Of a stretch of 41,848 nt of DNA, positions 17,418 to 25,855 are shown one piece after another. The DNA comes from Agathobaculum sp. GTDB lineage: Bacteria > Bacillota > Clostridia > Oscillospirales > Butyricicoccaceae. The stretch is from the NCBI RefSeq assembly GCF_022775115.1, contig NZ_JALFLA010000072.1:1-41848 (forward strand), in the 5' to 3' direction. Both the position numbers and the translations under genes were made by a program. The stretch's first letter is position 1. Each line of letters begins with the position of its first letter. Below the pieces are notes generated by a model, which searched no databases, was not told where the DNA came from, and saw only the letters and a program-made list of their open reading frames with translations.

Positions 17418-18608
17418 ATGGCAAGATTTACATTACCCAGAGATCTATACCATGGAAAAGGCTCGCTTGAGGCACTAAAGACGCTCAAGGGCAAAAAGGC
17501 CATCGTTGTTGTAGGCGGCGGCTCGATGAAGCGCTTCGGCTTTTTAGAGAAGGTAGAGAACTATCTCAAAGAAGCCGGCATGGAAGTCAGGGTGTTTGAG
17601 GGTGTAGAGCCCGATCCCTCGGTGGATACCGTGATGAGGGGCGCAGCAGCAATGCGTGAATTTGAGCCCGATTGGATCGTTTCGATCGGCGGCGGCTCTC
17701 CGATCGACGCGGCCAAAGCGATGTGGGCGTTCTATGAATATCCGGATGTGACCTTTGAGGAGCTGTGCATCCCGTTCAATTTCCCGACGCTGCGTACCAA
17801 GGCTAAGTTCTGCGCAATCCCATCCACCTCGGGCACGGCGACCGAGGTGACCGCTTTCTCGGTCATCACCGATTATAAGAAAGGCATCAAGTACCCGCTG
17901 GCAGACTTCAACATCACGCCGGACGTGGCAATCGTTGATCCCGCGCTGGCCGAGACCATGCCTAAGAAACTGACTGCGCATACCGGCATGGATGCCATGA
18001 CACATGCGATCGAGGCGTATGTTTCCACGATGCACTGCGATTATACTGACCCGCTTGCGCTGCACGCCATCAAAATGATTAGCACTGACCTGATCTCCTC
18101 TTACAACGGTGATATGGAAGCACGGGGACGTATGCATAACGCGCAGTGTTTGGCTGGCATGGCGTTTTCCAACGCACTGCTGGGCATCGTGCATTCGATG
18201 GCGCATAAGACGGGCGCGGCCTATACAGGTGGACATATCGTACATGGCTGTGCCAACGCGATGTACTTACCCAAGGTCATTCGCTTCAACGCCAAGGAGC
18301 CTGCTGCGGCTGCGCGATACGCGGAAATCGCAAAGAGCCTTGATCTTGCCGGGGAGACTACGGACGCATTGGTCACAGCGCTGATCGAGCATATCAAGCA
18401 GATGAATCGTGCGCTGGATATCCCGGCCTGCATCCGGGACTATGAGGGCGGCCTCATTGATGAGAAAGAGTTTATGGAAAAACTGCCCTCTGTGGCTGAG
18501 CTTGCTGTGGGCGATGCCTGCACCGGCTCGAATCCGCGCAAGATCAACCCGGAGCAGATGGCAAAGCTGCTCAAATGCTGCTTCTATGATGAGGAAGTGG
18601 ATTTCTAA
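17418..18608 (+). CDS. Iron-containing alcohol dehydrogenase
   Basis: The 396-residue product is a group-III (iron-dependent) alcohol dehydrogenase, interconverting an aldehyde and an alcohol with NAD(P)H. The dinucleotide-binding loop IGGGSPIDAAKAM (about 91-103) and the metal-site regions GMDAMTHAIEAY (about 190-201), GIVHSMAHKTG (about 257-267) and HGCANAM (about 276) are all present. It resembles butanol dehydrogenases and the alcohol domain of AdhE, but the substrate cannot be told. The ATG follows AAAAGGAG. It is monocistronic, with 190 bases upstream and a separate promoter for the next gene, and probably serves fermentative redox balance. Confidence 0.93.
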   Translation: MARFTLPRDLYHGKGSLEALKTLKGKKAIVVVGGGSMKRFGFLEKVENYLKEAGMEVRVFEGVEPDPSVDTVMRGAAAMREFEPDWIVSIGGGSPIDAAKAMWAFYEYPDVTFEELCIPFNFPTLRTKAKFCAIPSTSGTATEVTAFSVITDYKKGIKYPLADFNITPDVAIVDPALAETMPKKLTAHTGMDAMTHAIEAYVSTMHCDYTDPLALHAIKMISTDLISSYNGDMEARGRMHNAQCLAGMAFSNALLGIVHSMAHKTGAAYTGGHIVHGCANAMYLPKVIRFNAKEPAAAARYAEIAKSLDLAGETTDALVTALIEHIKQMNRALDIPACIRDYEGGLIDEKEFMEKLPSVAELAVGDACTGSNPRKINPEQMAKLLKCCFYDEEVDF

Positions 18609-18674
18609 GCCGCATGGATGCGGAACGAAGGAACGCCGGATGATTTGTAGTGTAGAGAATATGCAAATCTTGGC

Positions 18675-18703
18675 TTGACAAATCTCATAAAATCGTTCAT
18701 ACT
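18675..18703 (+). promoter_or_regulatory. Sigma-A promoter for the cytidylate-kinase-like gene
   Basis: TTGACA (18675-18680) and CATACT (18698-18703) are 17 bases apart, with the ATG 57 bases downstream. Confidence 0.65.
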
Positions 18704-18760
18704 AATGCTACAAGAAGTTATGCAACTTGTATAAGCTGACCATGGCAAGGAGGGCGTTTT

Positions 18761-19372
18761 ATGAACAACAATTTAATCATCACGATCGGCCGTGAATACG
18801 GCACAGGCGGCCGGGAGATTGGCCAGAAGCTGGCGCTCCGCCTCGGCATCAGCTTTTATGACCGGGAGCTCATTACGCGGGCAGCGAAAAAGACCGGCTT
18901 TGACGAAAAACTGTTTGAGCAGTTGGATAAACGCGCGACCAACAGCTTTCTGTATTCGTTGACTATGTTCGGCTCGGTCGGCCTGAACGGCATGAGTCTG
19001 ACTGACCAGCTTTATCTGGCACAGGCCAACATCATCCGCGAGCTGGCAGAGGAGACGTCCTGTGTGATTGTTGGCCGCTGCGCCGACCATGTCCTGCGTG
19101 ATTGCCCCAACCGCTTTGATTTCTTCATCCACGGCTCGCTGGAGGATCGCGTTCACCGCATCCAAAGCTGCGGCGATTATGAGATCGAGGGCAAGACGCC
19201 CGAAGCCGCGCTGGAAAAGATGGATAAGCAGCGCTCTACTTATTACAATTACTATACCGGCAAGGTATGGGGTAAGTGTGACCACTATGATATGTGCGTC
19301 AACGCCGGACGCTTAGGTGTGGACGGTGCGGTGGATATTCTGGCGGAGTATATCAACAAGCTGAAGAAGTAA
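18761..19372 (+). CDS. Cytidylate-kinase-like family protein
   Basis: The 203-residue product has an N-terminal P-loop GREYGTGGREIG (10-21), followed by a nucleoside-kinase-like fold with IVGRCADHVL (about 103) and a lid segment (HGSLEDRVHRIQ). This is the Cytidylate_kin2 family common in Clostridia. It is related to Cmk but shorter and distinct from canonical cytidylate kinase, so its phosphoryl acceptor is not certain. The start at ATG 18761 follows AAGGAGGG. It has its own promoter and a strong terminator, and its immediate neighbours give no further functional hint. Confidence 0.88.
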   Translation: MNNNLIITIGREYGTGGREIGQKLALRLGISFYDRELITRAAKKTGFDEKLFEQLDKRATNSFLYSLTMFGSVGLNGMSLTDQLYLAQANIIRELAEETSCVIVGRCADHVLRDCPNRFDFFIHGSLEDRVHRIQSCGDYEIEGKTPEAALEKMDKQRSTYYNYYTGKVWGKCDHYDMCVNAGRLGVDGAVDILAEYINKLKK

Positions 19373-19403
19373 TCTTTTTCCGTGTATTACATGAAAAGCA
19401 GGC

Positions 19404-19440
19404 GAGAGCCGCGTCCTTTGGGACGCGGCTCTCATCGTTT
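19404..19440 (+). terminator. Terminator after the cytidylate-kinase-like gene
   Basis: A perfect 13-bp stem, GAGAGCCGCGTCC (19404-19416) with GGACGCGGCTCTC (19421-19433), has loop TTTG and is followed by ATCGTTTT. Confidence 0.8.
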
Positions 19441-19850
19441 TGGCTAGGGAAGGGAGGATACGAAAAAGCGTGCCGCCTGTGGGGCGGACGCGCATGACAA
19501 TCATACTATGCTTGTTCGGCTGCAAGCCAGAAGATATGCCCATCGTCCGATTCAATGCCGAGTTGTGGGCCATGTAGTGTTAGGATTTACAGCCCAAGCA
19601 GGGATAATATAGTGATGTTTTCTGGTTTATGGAGGCACAGTACCAATATAGCGGGTTTGCAGAAGCACCGTATCGCGTGAAAGGGGTTTTTATCATACAG
19701 CTGGACGGCTTCCTTTCCGTTGGATACGTTTGTGACTACATGGCCTAAACAGCACGATGAGGATTGTGAGGTATCGGTGTAGAATGGATTCGTTAAGCAG
19801 GGGGGTGGAATATATCAGAGCATATCGGAAAAGCAATCCGGGGGAACAGA
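19441..19850. other. 410 bp with no intact gene
   Basis: No frame longer than about 60 codons has a start with a ribosome binding site and a recognisable product. Base composition is more AT-rich than the flanking genes. A short reverse-strand stretch (19671-19745) resembles part of a response-regulator receiver domain, listed separately. The stretch looks like eroded coding sequence rather than a regulatory region. Confidence 0.6.
19671..19745 (-). pseudogene. Possible remnant of a response-regulator receiver domain
   Basis: The reverse strand encodes GHVVTNVSNGKEAVQLYDKN then PFHAI, which resembles the beta2-alpha2-beta3 stretch of receiver domains (pattern GHxVxxAxNGxEAVxLxxxNPFxxI). The sequence then loses the expected aspartate motif and continues without similarity, and no start or upstream receiver sequence is in frame. 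This is a visual match only, over 25 residues. Confidence 0.3.
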
Positions 19851-19878
19851 AAGCGGTATGACCGAAGTCATACCGCTT
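19851..19878 (-). terminator. Terminator of the glucose PTS operon
   Basis: A perfect 12-bp stem (19851-19862 with 19867-19878) has, read on the reverse strand, the very stable loop C-TTCG-G. It lies 62 bases past the ptsG stop and is followed on that strand by TCTGTT, a weak T tract. Confidence 0.65.
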
Positions 19879-19939
19879 CTGAAAAACAGGATATCACGGT
19901 TCGTGGTATTCCACGCATCGACCAGCGTGCAGGGTACCG

Positions 19940-22000
19940 TTATTCGACGGTGAATACTGCGTCACCAACGTTAACATCGCCCGTTTTGCTCAGCTCAAAT
20001 TTGGAGAACTGATCCACGTTTGTCACGACGACCGGCGTGGTCAGACGGCGGCCAGATTGCTCGATCATATCGCGGTCAAAGCTGCCGATCAAATCGCCCT
20101 TACGGAGCGTGTCGCCCTCTTTTACACGAATATCGAACGGCTTGCCGTCAAGCTGCACGGTGTCGATACCGACATGGATGATCAGCTCCATATCGCCTAC
20201 CACCAGACCGACGGCGTGCTTGGTCTCAAATACCATCTGCACGGTGCAGTCAGCGGGGGCAAAAACCTGATTGCCGCTCGGCTCAATCGCAAAGCCTTCA
20301 CCGACCATGCCGGCGGAGAATACGCCATCATCGACCTCGCTCAGCGGGATGACCTTACCGGCGAGGGGCGCGCACAGGATTGGCTGCTTTCCGACGGCGT
20401 CTGCCTGCTCGTCGCTGGCTGCGGATTGGAGGAAAGCCTCCAGATGGGACTTGATGACCGACACGCGCGGGCCGTAGACAACCTGTACGCCCGTGCCCTT
20501 ACAGATGACGCCTGAAGCACCCGTCGACTTGAGCAGCGCCTGATCGACCTTGGAGGCATCGTGCACGGTGCAGCGCAGGCGGGTGATGCAGCAGTCCACA
20601 TCGGAAATATTGGCCTTTCCGCCAAGGCCACGCACGATTTGACGGGAAAGAGCATCATCATTGCCTGCGGCAGCGCCGCCCGCTTCTTTCCTTGCATTGA
20701 CATCCTTGCGGGTGTACAGTTTGACCTCGCTGTCATCGCGGCCGGGCGTCTTATAATCGAACTTCTTGATCATGAAAGAGAAAACCAAGTAATAAACGAT
20801 GAAGTAAACAACACCGACAACCGGGATCCACAGCCAACTTGTCTTGGCGTTGCCCTGCATGATGCCAAACAGCGTCAGATCGATCAGACCGCCCGAGAAC
20901 GTCAGACCCACGCCTACATTGAGCATATGCATGAGCATATACGCCGCGCCGGCGAACACGCAGTGGACAACATACATGACGGGCGCAACGAACAGGAAGG
21001 TGAACTCGAGCGGCTCGGTGATACCGGTCAGCATCGAGGTCAGCGCGGCCGAAAGCAGCAGGCCGCCGACAGCCTTGCGGTTCTCCGGCTTGGCACAGCG
21101 GTATAGCGCAAAGGCCGCGCCCGGCAGACCGAAAATCATCAGCGGGAATTTACCACTCATGAAGCGGGTGGCCGAGGAGGAGAAGTGCGCGATGCCCGGG
21201 GTAGCCAGCTCGGCAAAGAAGATGTTCTGCGCGCCCTCGATCAGCTGGCCGCCAACCATGGCGGTGCCGCCGACAGCCGTCTGCCAGAAGGGGATATAGA
21301 AAACATGGTGCAGGCCAAACGGGATGAGCGCGCGCTCGATAAAGCCATAGAGCCAAGTACCTGCATATCCCGAAGCCAGCACGAAGCCACCGAGCGCATT
21401 GATACCGACCTGAACGACCGGCCAGATATAATACATGGCGATACCGACCAGCAGATAAACTGCCGCGGAGATGATCGGTACAAAGCGTGTGCCGCTGAAG
21501 AAGGACAGCACCTGCGGCAGCTGTATCTTATAATACTTATTATGCAGCGCTGCAACACCCAAACCAACGATGATGCCGCCGAAAACACCCATCTGCAGCG
21601 AATTGATGCCGACAACGCTGGCAGTCGCGCCGGACAGGTCGGGCGCGCCAAAGTCGAGGATCATCGCGCCAATCGTGGCGTGCATGATGAAGAATGAGAT
21701 GGCGGCCGCGATCGCGGCGACCTCCTTTTCTTGCTTGGCCATGCCGACGGCGACGCCCATGGCAAATATGATCGGCAGGTTTTCAAATACGATTGAACCG
21801 GCCGAGTTGAGCACTTGTAAAATCGCATAGATGAAGGTGCCGGGTCCCATAATGCCCATCAGGCCATAGGTTTGCAGCATGGTCTCATTGGTGAACGAGC
21901 CGCCGATCCCGAGGAACAGGCCGGCGACCGGCAAGATGGCAATCGGCAGCATGAACGATCTGCCAATGCGTTGTAATACGCCGAATATTTTGTCTTTCAT
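19940..22000 (-). CDS. ptsG: PTS glucose-type transporter, fused EIICBA
   Basis: This membrane protein takes up and phosphorylates glucose (or a closely related hexose) using phosphate relayed from HPr. The 686-residue product has the IIC membrane domain (1-430; conserved ITEPLEF near 330), the IIB domain with the phosphorylated cysteine in DCCITRLRC (Cys471), and the IIA domain (539-686) with His595 and the phosphorylated His609 in IIHVGID. The domain order C-B-A matches Bacillus PtsG. ATG 22000 follows AAAAGGAG. It is the last gene of a reverse operon with the HPr-like gene and glcT, 23 bases after glcT. Confidence 0.95.
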   Translation of the reverse strand: MKDKIFGVLQRIGRSFMLPIAILPVAGLFLGIGGSFTNETMLQTYGLMGIMGPGTFIYAILQVLNSAGSIVFENLPIIFAMGVAVGMAKQEKEVAAIAAAISFFIMHATIGAMILDFGAPDLSGATASVVGINSLQMGVFGGIIVGLGVAALHNKYYKIQLPQVLSFFSGTRFVPIISAAVYLLVGIAMYYIWPVVQVGINALGGFVLASGYAGTWLYGFIERALIPFGLHHVFYIPFWQTAVGGTAMVGGQLIEGAQNIFFAELATPGIAHFSSSATRFMSGKFPLMIFGLPGAAFALYRCAKPENRKAVGGLLLSAALTSMLTGITEPLEFTFLFVAPVMYVVHCVFAGAAYMLMHMLNVGVGLTFSGGLIDLTLFGIMQGNAKTSWLWIPVVGVVYFIVYYLVFSFMIKKFDYKTPGRDDSEVKLYTRKDVNARKEAGGAAAGNDDALSRQIVRGLGGKANISDVDCCITRLRCTVHDASKVDQALLKSTGASGVICKGTGVQVVYGPRVSVIKSHLEAFLQSAASDEQADAVGKQPILCAPLAGKVIPLSEVDDGVFSAGMVGEGFAIEPSGNQVFAPADCTVQMVFETKHAVGLVVGDMELIIHVGIDTVQLDGKPFDIRVKEGDTLRKGDLIGSFDRDMIEQSGRRLTTPVVVTNVDQFSKFELSKTGDVNVGDAVFTVE

Positions 22001-22023
22001 ATCAAAATTCTCCTTTTGTGGGT

Positions 22024-22896
22024 TTAATCATCCGTTTGGTCGTTTGACAGACGATGCAGGTGGATGGTCAGGAATACCAGCTCCTCGGTTGACAGCGTCA
22101 ATCCAAACTGCTCCCGCACGCGGGTACCGATCTGCTGCGCGCATAAATAATCCTGCCGGTACCGGCTTTGAATCATTTCGCCCCAGAAGCCGTCCTTGTC
22201 GCTTGCCAGCGTTTTTTTGCGAAAAATACGCTGACCCAGAAACTTGAGATGGGTGATGAACCGTCCATAGTTGACCGAACCTTCGTCCGGATGGACGCCA
22301 TAATACTGCTCGACCACCAAGAGCGTCTCGCGGATGAACTCGGTGATGTGCACCATGTCGCTCATGCCGCTTTCCAGCTCCGCGTTGACAATATGCAATG
22401 CGATGAAGCCGGCTTCATCATCGGGCAGGCGCACGCCGAGACGCGCGTCGATGATATCGAGTGCCCGCTTTCCAAGCGCGAACTCCTCGGCATAGAAGTT
22501 ACGTATCTCCCAAAGCAAGCTGTTTGGATATCGGATATTCTTGTGGAAACGCTCAATCGCAAAGCTAATATGGTCGGTCAGCGTGATAAAGATATTTTTG
22601 CTCAGGCTGCGGCCGAGAGCCGCTTCGCTGGCCTCGATGATCTCCGCACTGACAGCAACGTGCTGCTCGGGGATGTCGCGCAGAAGCTGCTGGAGCTTGC
22701 CGCCGCCTTCCTCGTCGGGCAGCGCATAGATCTTTTCTATCTTTTGCGGGGGGATCAGATCGCCCGGCTGCTTGTGAAAGCCAATGCCCAGCCCGCGCAG
22801 GATGATCTCCTCACCCTTTGCATCATTAGAGCAGACAAAGTTGTTGCCGATGACGCGCGTGATCCGGTAAGCGGCGCGGTTATCCCCGCCGCTCAT
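22024..22896 (-). CDS. glcT: PRD-containing transcription antiterminator GlcT
   Basis: This BglG/LicT/GlcT-family protein binds a RAT sequence in nascent RNA and prevents formation of an overlapping terminator. The 290-residue product has the N-terminal RNA-binding CAT domain (YRITRVIGNNFVCSND, then GLGIGF) and two PRD domains (about 75-175 and 180-290) whose histidines are phosphorylated by PTS proteins. The start is ATG 22896, which overlaps the TGA of the HPr-like gene as ATGA, so it is translationally coupled; an in-frame GTG at 22917 lies inside that gene. Its own leader carries a matching RAT site, so it should control its own operon. Confidence 0.94.
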   Translation of the reverse strand: MSGGDNRAAYRITRVIGNNFVCSNDAKGEEIILRGLGIGFHKQPGDLIPPQKIEKIYALPDEEGGGKLQQLLRDIPEQHVAVSAEIIEASEAALGRSLSKNIFITLTDHISFAIERFHKNIRYPNSLLWEIRNFYAEEFALGKRALDIIDARLGVRLPDDEAGFIALHIVNAELESGMSDMVHITEFIRETLLVVEQYYGVHPDEGSVNYGRFITHLKFLGQRIFRKKTLASDKDGFWGEMIQSRYRQDYLCAQQIGTRVREQFGLTLSTEELVFLTIHLHRLSNDQTDD

Positions 22897-23153
22897 AGAG
22901 GCAGCTCGTGGAGACACGCTTCAAGCGCTGCGGCCGCCTCGTTTTCATCGGGGCCTTCCACTGAAAAGGTGACTGTTTCACCGCAGCGGATGCCCAGACC
23001 CATCACCGCCATCATGCGCTTCAGCTCAACCGTTTTCTCCCCCTTGGTCAGGCTGACCTTGCTTTGGAACTCCGCCGCCTTTTTGGCCAGCGTGCCCGCA
23101 GGGCGGGCGTGGATACCTACCGGATCCGTGATCGTGTACGCAAATGTCTTCAT
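22893..23153 (-). CDS. ptsH: HPr-like phosphocarrier lacking Ser46
   Basis: The 86-residue product is an HPr, the small cytosolic protein that carries phosphate from enzyme I to PTS transporters. The active-site motif GIHARPAG places the phosphorylated histidine at residue 15, exactly as in HPr. In Firmicutes HPr, Ser46 is phosphorylated by HPr kinase to signal catabolite repression; here the aligned stretch ELKRMMAVMGLG has Arg at 46. The start ATG 23153 follows AAAGGATGG. It is the first gene of the operon with glcT and ptsG, an unusual place for HPr, suggesting a copy dedicated to this transporter or a lineage-specific general HPr. Confidence 0.92.
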   Translation of the reverse strand: MKTFAYTITDPVGIHARPAGTLAKKAAEFQSKVSLTKGEKTVELKRMMAVMGLGIRCGETVTFSVEGPDENEAAAALEACLHELPL

Positions 23154-23200
23154 CTTTCTACCATCCTTTCTAAATATGTGCATCAGATATTAGGATAAAC

Positions 23201-23253
23201 AAAAAAAGACCAAACCACCCAAAAACAAAGCTGTTTTCGGAAAGTTCGGTCTT
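23201..23253 (-). terminator. Leader terminator controlled by GlcT
   Basis: On the reverse strand AAGACCGAAC (23244-23253) pairs with GTTTGGTCTT (23206-23215) through ten pairs, one G-T wobble, followed by seven T (23201-23207). Its left arm overlaps the RAT site, so antiterminator binding would prevent the terminator from forming. It lies between the operon promoter and the first gene. Confidence 0.85.
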
Positions 23254-23276
23254 GCCTGCTTAACCAGTCACAAGCC
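23247..23276 (-). promoter_or_regulatory. RAT (ribonucleic antiterminator) site for GlcT/LicT-type protein
   Basis: The 30-base reverse-strand sequence contains TTGTGACTG, AGCAGGCAAGACC and the spacing of known Bacillus RAT elements (pattern TTGTxACTGxxxxAGCAGGCAAxACC). It overlaps the leader terminator by seven bases, the standard arrangement for BglG-family antitermination. Confidence 0.88.
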
Positions 23277-23297
23277 ATATTTCAATTCTATCTCAAT

Positions 23298-23325
23298 ATT
23301 ATAGGAAGGTTGTTGAAATTGTCAA
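23298..23325 (-). promoter_or_regulatory. Sigma-A promoter of the glucose PTS operon
   Basis: On the reverse strand, consensus TTGACA (23320-23325) and TATAAT (23298-23303) are 16 bases apart. Transcription would start near 23291, about 15 bases before the RAT site. Confidence 0.85.
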
Positions 23326-23543
23326 CAGAAAAAACAGATGCGATACATTTTTCGTCCATACCGACAAAACATTTGGATGGTTTTTGGTAATTTTAATACC
23401 CGGATGAAAAAGAGGACAGCAACTGGCGCGCGGCGGTGGGATGCCACGGCTTTGTTCTGGAAATCGTCACAAAATTGTGCTATCATAAAATATACCCTGT
23501 GTGTTTGCGCAGGGATGTATCAGCAAGAAATGAGGGATCAAAG

Positions 23544-24428
23544 GTGCTTTCCAATAAAAGTAAGGCCATCGGTTTTATCCTGCTGTCTGCATTTGGCTTT
23601 GCGCTGATGAATGCGTTTGTGCGGCTTGCGGGCGATCTGCCGTTCATACAGAAATCGTTTTTCCGCAACGCGGTGGCCATGGTAGCCGCAGCGGTCGTGC
23701 TGTTGCGCAGCAAGGTGGGCTTTCGATGGGAGAAGGGCAATCTGCCGCTGCTGCTGCTGCGCTCGATTTGCGGCACGATCGGCATTTTCTGCAATTTTTA
23801 TGCCATCGACCATTTGGTGTTGGCCGATGCCAACATTCTGAATAAAATGTCTCCGTTTTTCGCCATTCTGTTCTCACTCCTGCTGCTGGGGGAGCGTGCC
23901 ACGCTCTTCCAGTATTGCGCGGTGTTGGCCGCGTTTGGCGGCAGTATGCTGGTTATTAAGCCAGGCTTTTCGGCCGATACCTTTCCGGCGCTGATTGGCC
24001 TGCTGGGTGGAGCGGGCGCGGGCGCGGCATATACCGTGGTGCGCGCGCTGTCCAAGCGGGGAGAAAAGAGCGCGCGTGTCGTGTTCTTCTTTTCGGCGTT
24101 TTCCATGCTGGTCGCGCTGCCGTTTATCCTGTTTGATTTTCATCCAATGACTGGGATGCAGCTCACATACCTGCTCTGCGCGGGTCTGTCAGCCACGCTG
24201 GGGCAGTTTGGCGTAACGCTGGCTTACGCACACGCGCCTGCCAAGGAGATTTCGGTGTTTGACTATTCTCAGGTGCTGTTTGCGGCGCTGCTGGGCTTTT
24301 TTCTGTTTGGGCAGATACCGGACTGGATGAGCGTGCTGGGCTATATCGTGATCTGCGGTGTTTCGGTCGTCACATTTTGCTACAACCGCGCGGCAGAGAG
24401 CAAGGAGCAGCTGCATGGACGGGTATGA
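23544..24428 (+). CDS. DMT-superfamily transporter (EamA family)
   Basis: The 294-residue product has ten hydrophobic segments arranged as two EamA repeats, the usual form of drug/metabolite transporters; these are often amino-acid or metabolite exporters. The first segment is GFILLSAFGFALMNAFVRLA and the loop after helix 4 has LNKMSPFFAILFSLLLLGE, a common EamA motif. GTG 23544 was chosen because GAGGG at 23532-23536 lies seven bases upstream and the length then fits the family; the frame is open further upstream without support. It overlaps the next gene by 14 bases. The substrate is unknown. Confidence 0.9.
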   Translation: MLSNKSKAIGFILLSAFGFALMNAFVRLAGDLPFIQKSFFRNAVAMVAAAVVLLRSKVGFRWEKGNLPLLLLRSICGTIGIFCNFYAIDHLVLADANILNKMSPFFAILFSLLLLGERATLFQYCAVLAAFGGSMLVIKPGFSADTFPALIGLLGGAGAGAAYTVVRALSKRGEKSARVVFFFSAFSMLVALPFILFDFHPMTGMQLTYLLCAGLSATLGQFGVTLAYAHAPAKEISVFDYSQVLFAALLGFFLFGQIPDWMSVLGYIVICGVSVVTFCYNRAAESKEQLHGRV

Positions 24429-24925
24429 GCTGATCCGCTCACCGCGTAAAACGCTGTCGATCGAGGTGACGCGGACGGGCAGGGTCGTTATTCGCGCCCC
24501 GCAGCGCGTGCCAATGGACGAGATCAGGCGCTATGTCTCTACCCATGCGGCATGGATCGAACAGGCGCTCGCGCGTCAGCGGGTGCGCCTTGCCGCGCAC
24601 CCCGAGCCGGACGGGGCGCGTCAAGCGGAGCTGAAACAGCGTGCACAGCGCGAGTTGCCGCCTAAGGTGGCGCATTACGCGGCGGTCATGGGTCTGAAGC
24701 CGACCGGACTGCGGATCACCTCGGCGCGCACGCGCTTTGGCTCATGCAGCGCGCGCAACAGCTTGTGCTTCTCTTGGCGGCTGATGGATTACCCGCAGCC
24801 AGCGATCGACTATGTCGTTGTGCATGAGCTGGCATATTGTACACAAAAACCACGGGGCGCGGTTTTGGGCGCTGGTCGCGCAATATATGCCCGACTATCG
24901 GCAGCGGCGCGCGATGCTGCGCTGA
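24415..24925 (+). pseudogene. Frameshifted YgjP/M48-type metalloprotease gene
   Basis: The first 140 residues match the YgjP-like (DUF45, zinc metallopeptidase M48-like) family, with FGSCSARNSLCFSW and VVVHELA at the start of the zinc-binding HExxH motif. Right after HELA the frame breaks: the continuing frame gives unrelated residues to 24945, while reading from 24834 in the other frame restores IVHKNHGARFWALV and then a stop at 24923-24925, exactly the expected remainder. Two bases (CA) appear to be missing at 24832-24836. As given, the second zinc histidine is lost. It is either a recent pseudogene or a sequencing error. ATG 24415 overlaps the transporter gene. Confidence 0.88.
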
Positions 24926-24950
24926 GGGCGCAGGAAAACAAGTAGGAAAA

Positions 24951-24980
24951 CAGGCCATCCCGGCTTTACGGGATGGCCTG
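24951..24980. terminator. Terminator between the metalloprotease pseudogene and the DUF6734 gene
   Basis: A perfect 12-bp stem, CAGGCCATCCCG (24951-24962) with CGGGATGGCCTG (24969-24980), has loop GCTTTA. On the reverse strand it is followed by TTTTCC, so it best serves the gene ending at 24995. Confidence 0.75.
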
Positions 24981-24994
24981 CCTTGCATCTTGTG

Positions 24995-25855
24995 TTACTG
25001 AAAATAGGGGCGCAGGCTGGGCACAGCGGCAAGGCGGGTGCTTGCCTCAGGAAAGGAACGGCGCAGCCGTGCGGCACAGCGCAAACAGAAGTCCTCGTAC
25101 AGCGCGGGCTGGTCGCGCATTTGCTGCTTAAAGCCCCATATATGGGTGAAATATCCTTGTTGTCTGCCGTCGAACAGCGCGGCCAGCTCGGACAGCGCAG
25201 CGGCGTGCACCTGTTTTTCCGCCGCGCACATGGCGAGCAGACGCTGTTCGGCAAATACCATATAGGTCAGCACGTTGTCCGCGTCCGGTGCGGCGCGCAT
25301 AAAGGCGATCGCGCGGTCGGTATAAAATCGCCGGAACGCATCTTCGCCAAAGTAGGCCAGCGCGGTGTTAAACGGGCGGACGCTCCAGTCCAGCGCGGAG
25401 AGGTCAAAGCCGCGCACCTTGGCAAAAGCCTGCTGTGCAGGGTAGATATCGGGCATGATGTCCTCGTGGTGGATGGCGGCGAGGGTAAGCCCCTCCAGCA
25501 GCGGCGCAAGCGGCTTCCAAACGATAAAATCCGTATCCATCATCACACAAGGGGCGGGCATCGCGGCCAGCGCATACAGCTTGCCCGCGGCCCAAAAGGC
25601 GAAGGGGTTGATCGTTTCAGGCATCTGGTCAAGCAGCGGATGGACGCCGCCGTCCCATAAAAAAGAAAGGTCAAGCGCATCGTAATACCGCTTGGCCGTT
25701 GTGTCGCAGATCATGCGGATCGAGCCGTTATACCGCCGCCAGCACAGCGCGGAGAGCGCGGTGGTCAGCAGCTCAAACGGCTCGACCGCATAAGGAACAT
25801 CCGGACAGCGCCGGGTAAAGGGGCGTGTCCAATTGCTGTGAAAGGCGTGCAGCAT
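24995..25855 (-). CDS. DUF6734-like protein, probable glycosyltransferase
   Basis: The 286-residue product starts MLHAFHSNWTRPF and contains YNGSIRMICDTTAKRYYDAL, INPFAFWAAGKLYAL and MMDTDFIVWKPL, features I associate with the DUF6734 group. The MDTDFIVW segment looks like the DxD motif of GT-A glycosyltransferases, which binds a metal and a nucleotide sugar; this activity is inferred. No signal peptide or membrane helix is seen, so it should act in the cytosol. ATG 25855 overlaps the stop of the preceding Ser/Tyr-rich gene by one base (TAATG), a strong sign of coupled translation and of a shared role. Confidence 0.8.
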   Translation of the reverse strand: MLHAFHSNWTRPFTRRCPDVPYAVEPFELLTTALSALCWRRYNGSIRMICDTTAKRYYDALDLSFLWDGGVHPLLDQMPETINPFAFWAAGKLYALAAMPAPCVMMDTDFIVWKPLAPLLEGLTLAAIHHEDIMPDIYPAQQAFAKVRGFDLSALDWSVRPFNTALAYFGEDAFRRFYTDRAIAFMRAAPDADNVLTYMVFAEQRLLAMCAAEKQVHAAALSELAALFDGRQQGYFTHIWGFKQQMRDQPALYEDFCLRCAARLRRSFPEASTRLAAVPSLRPYFQ

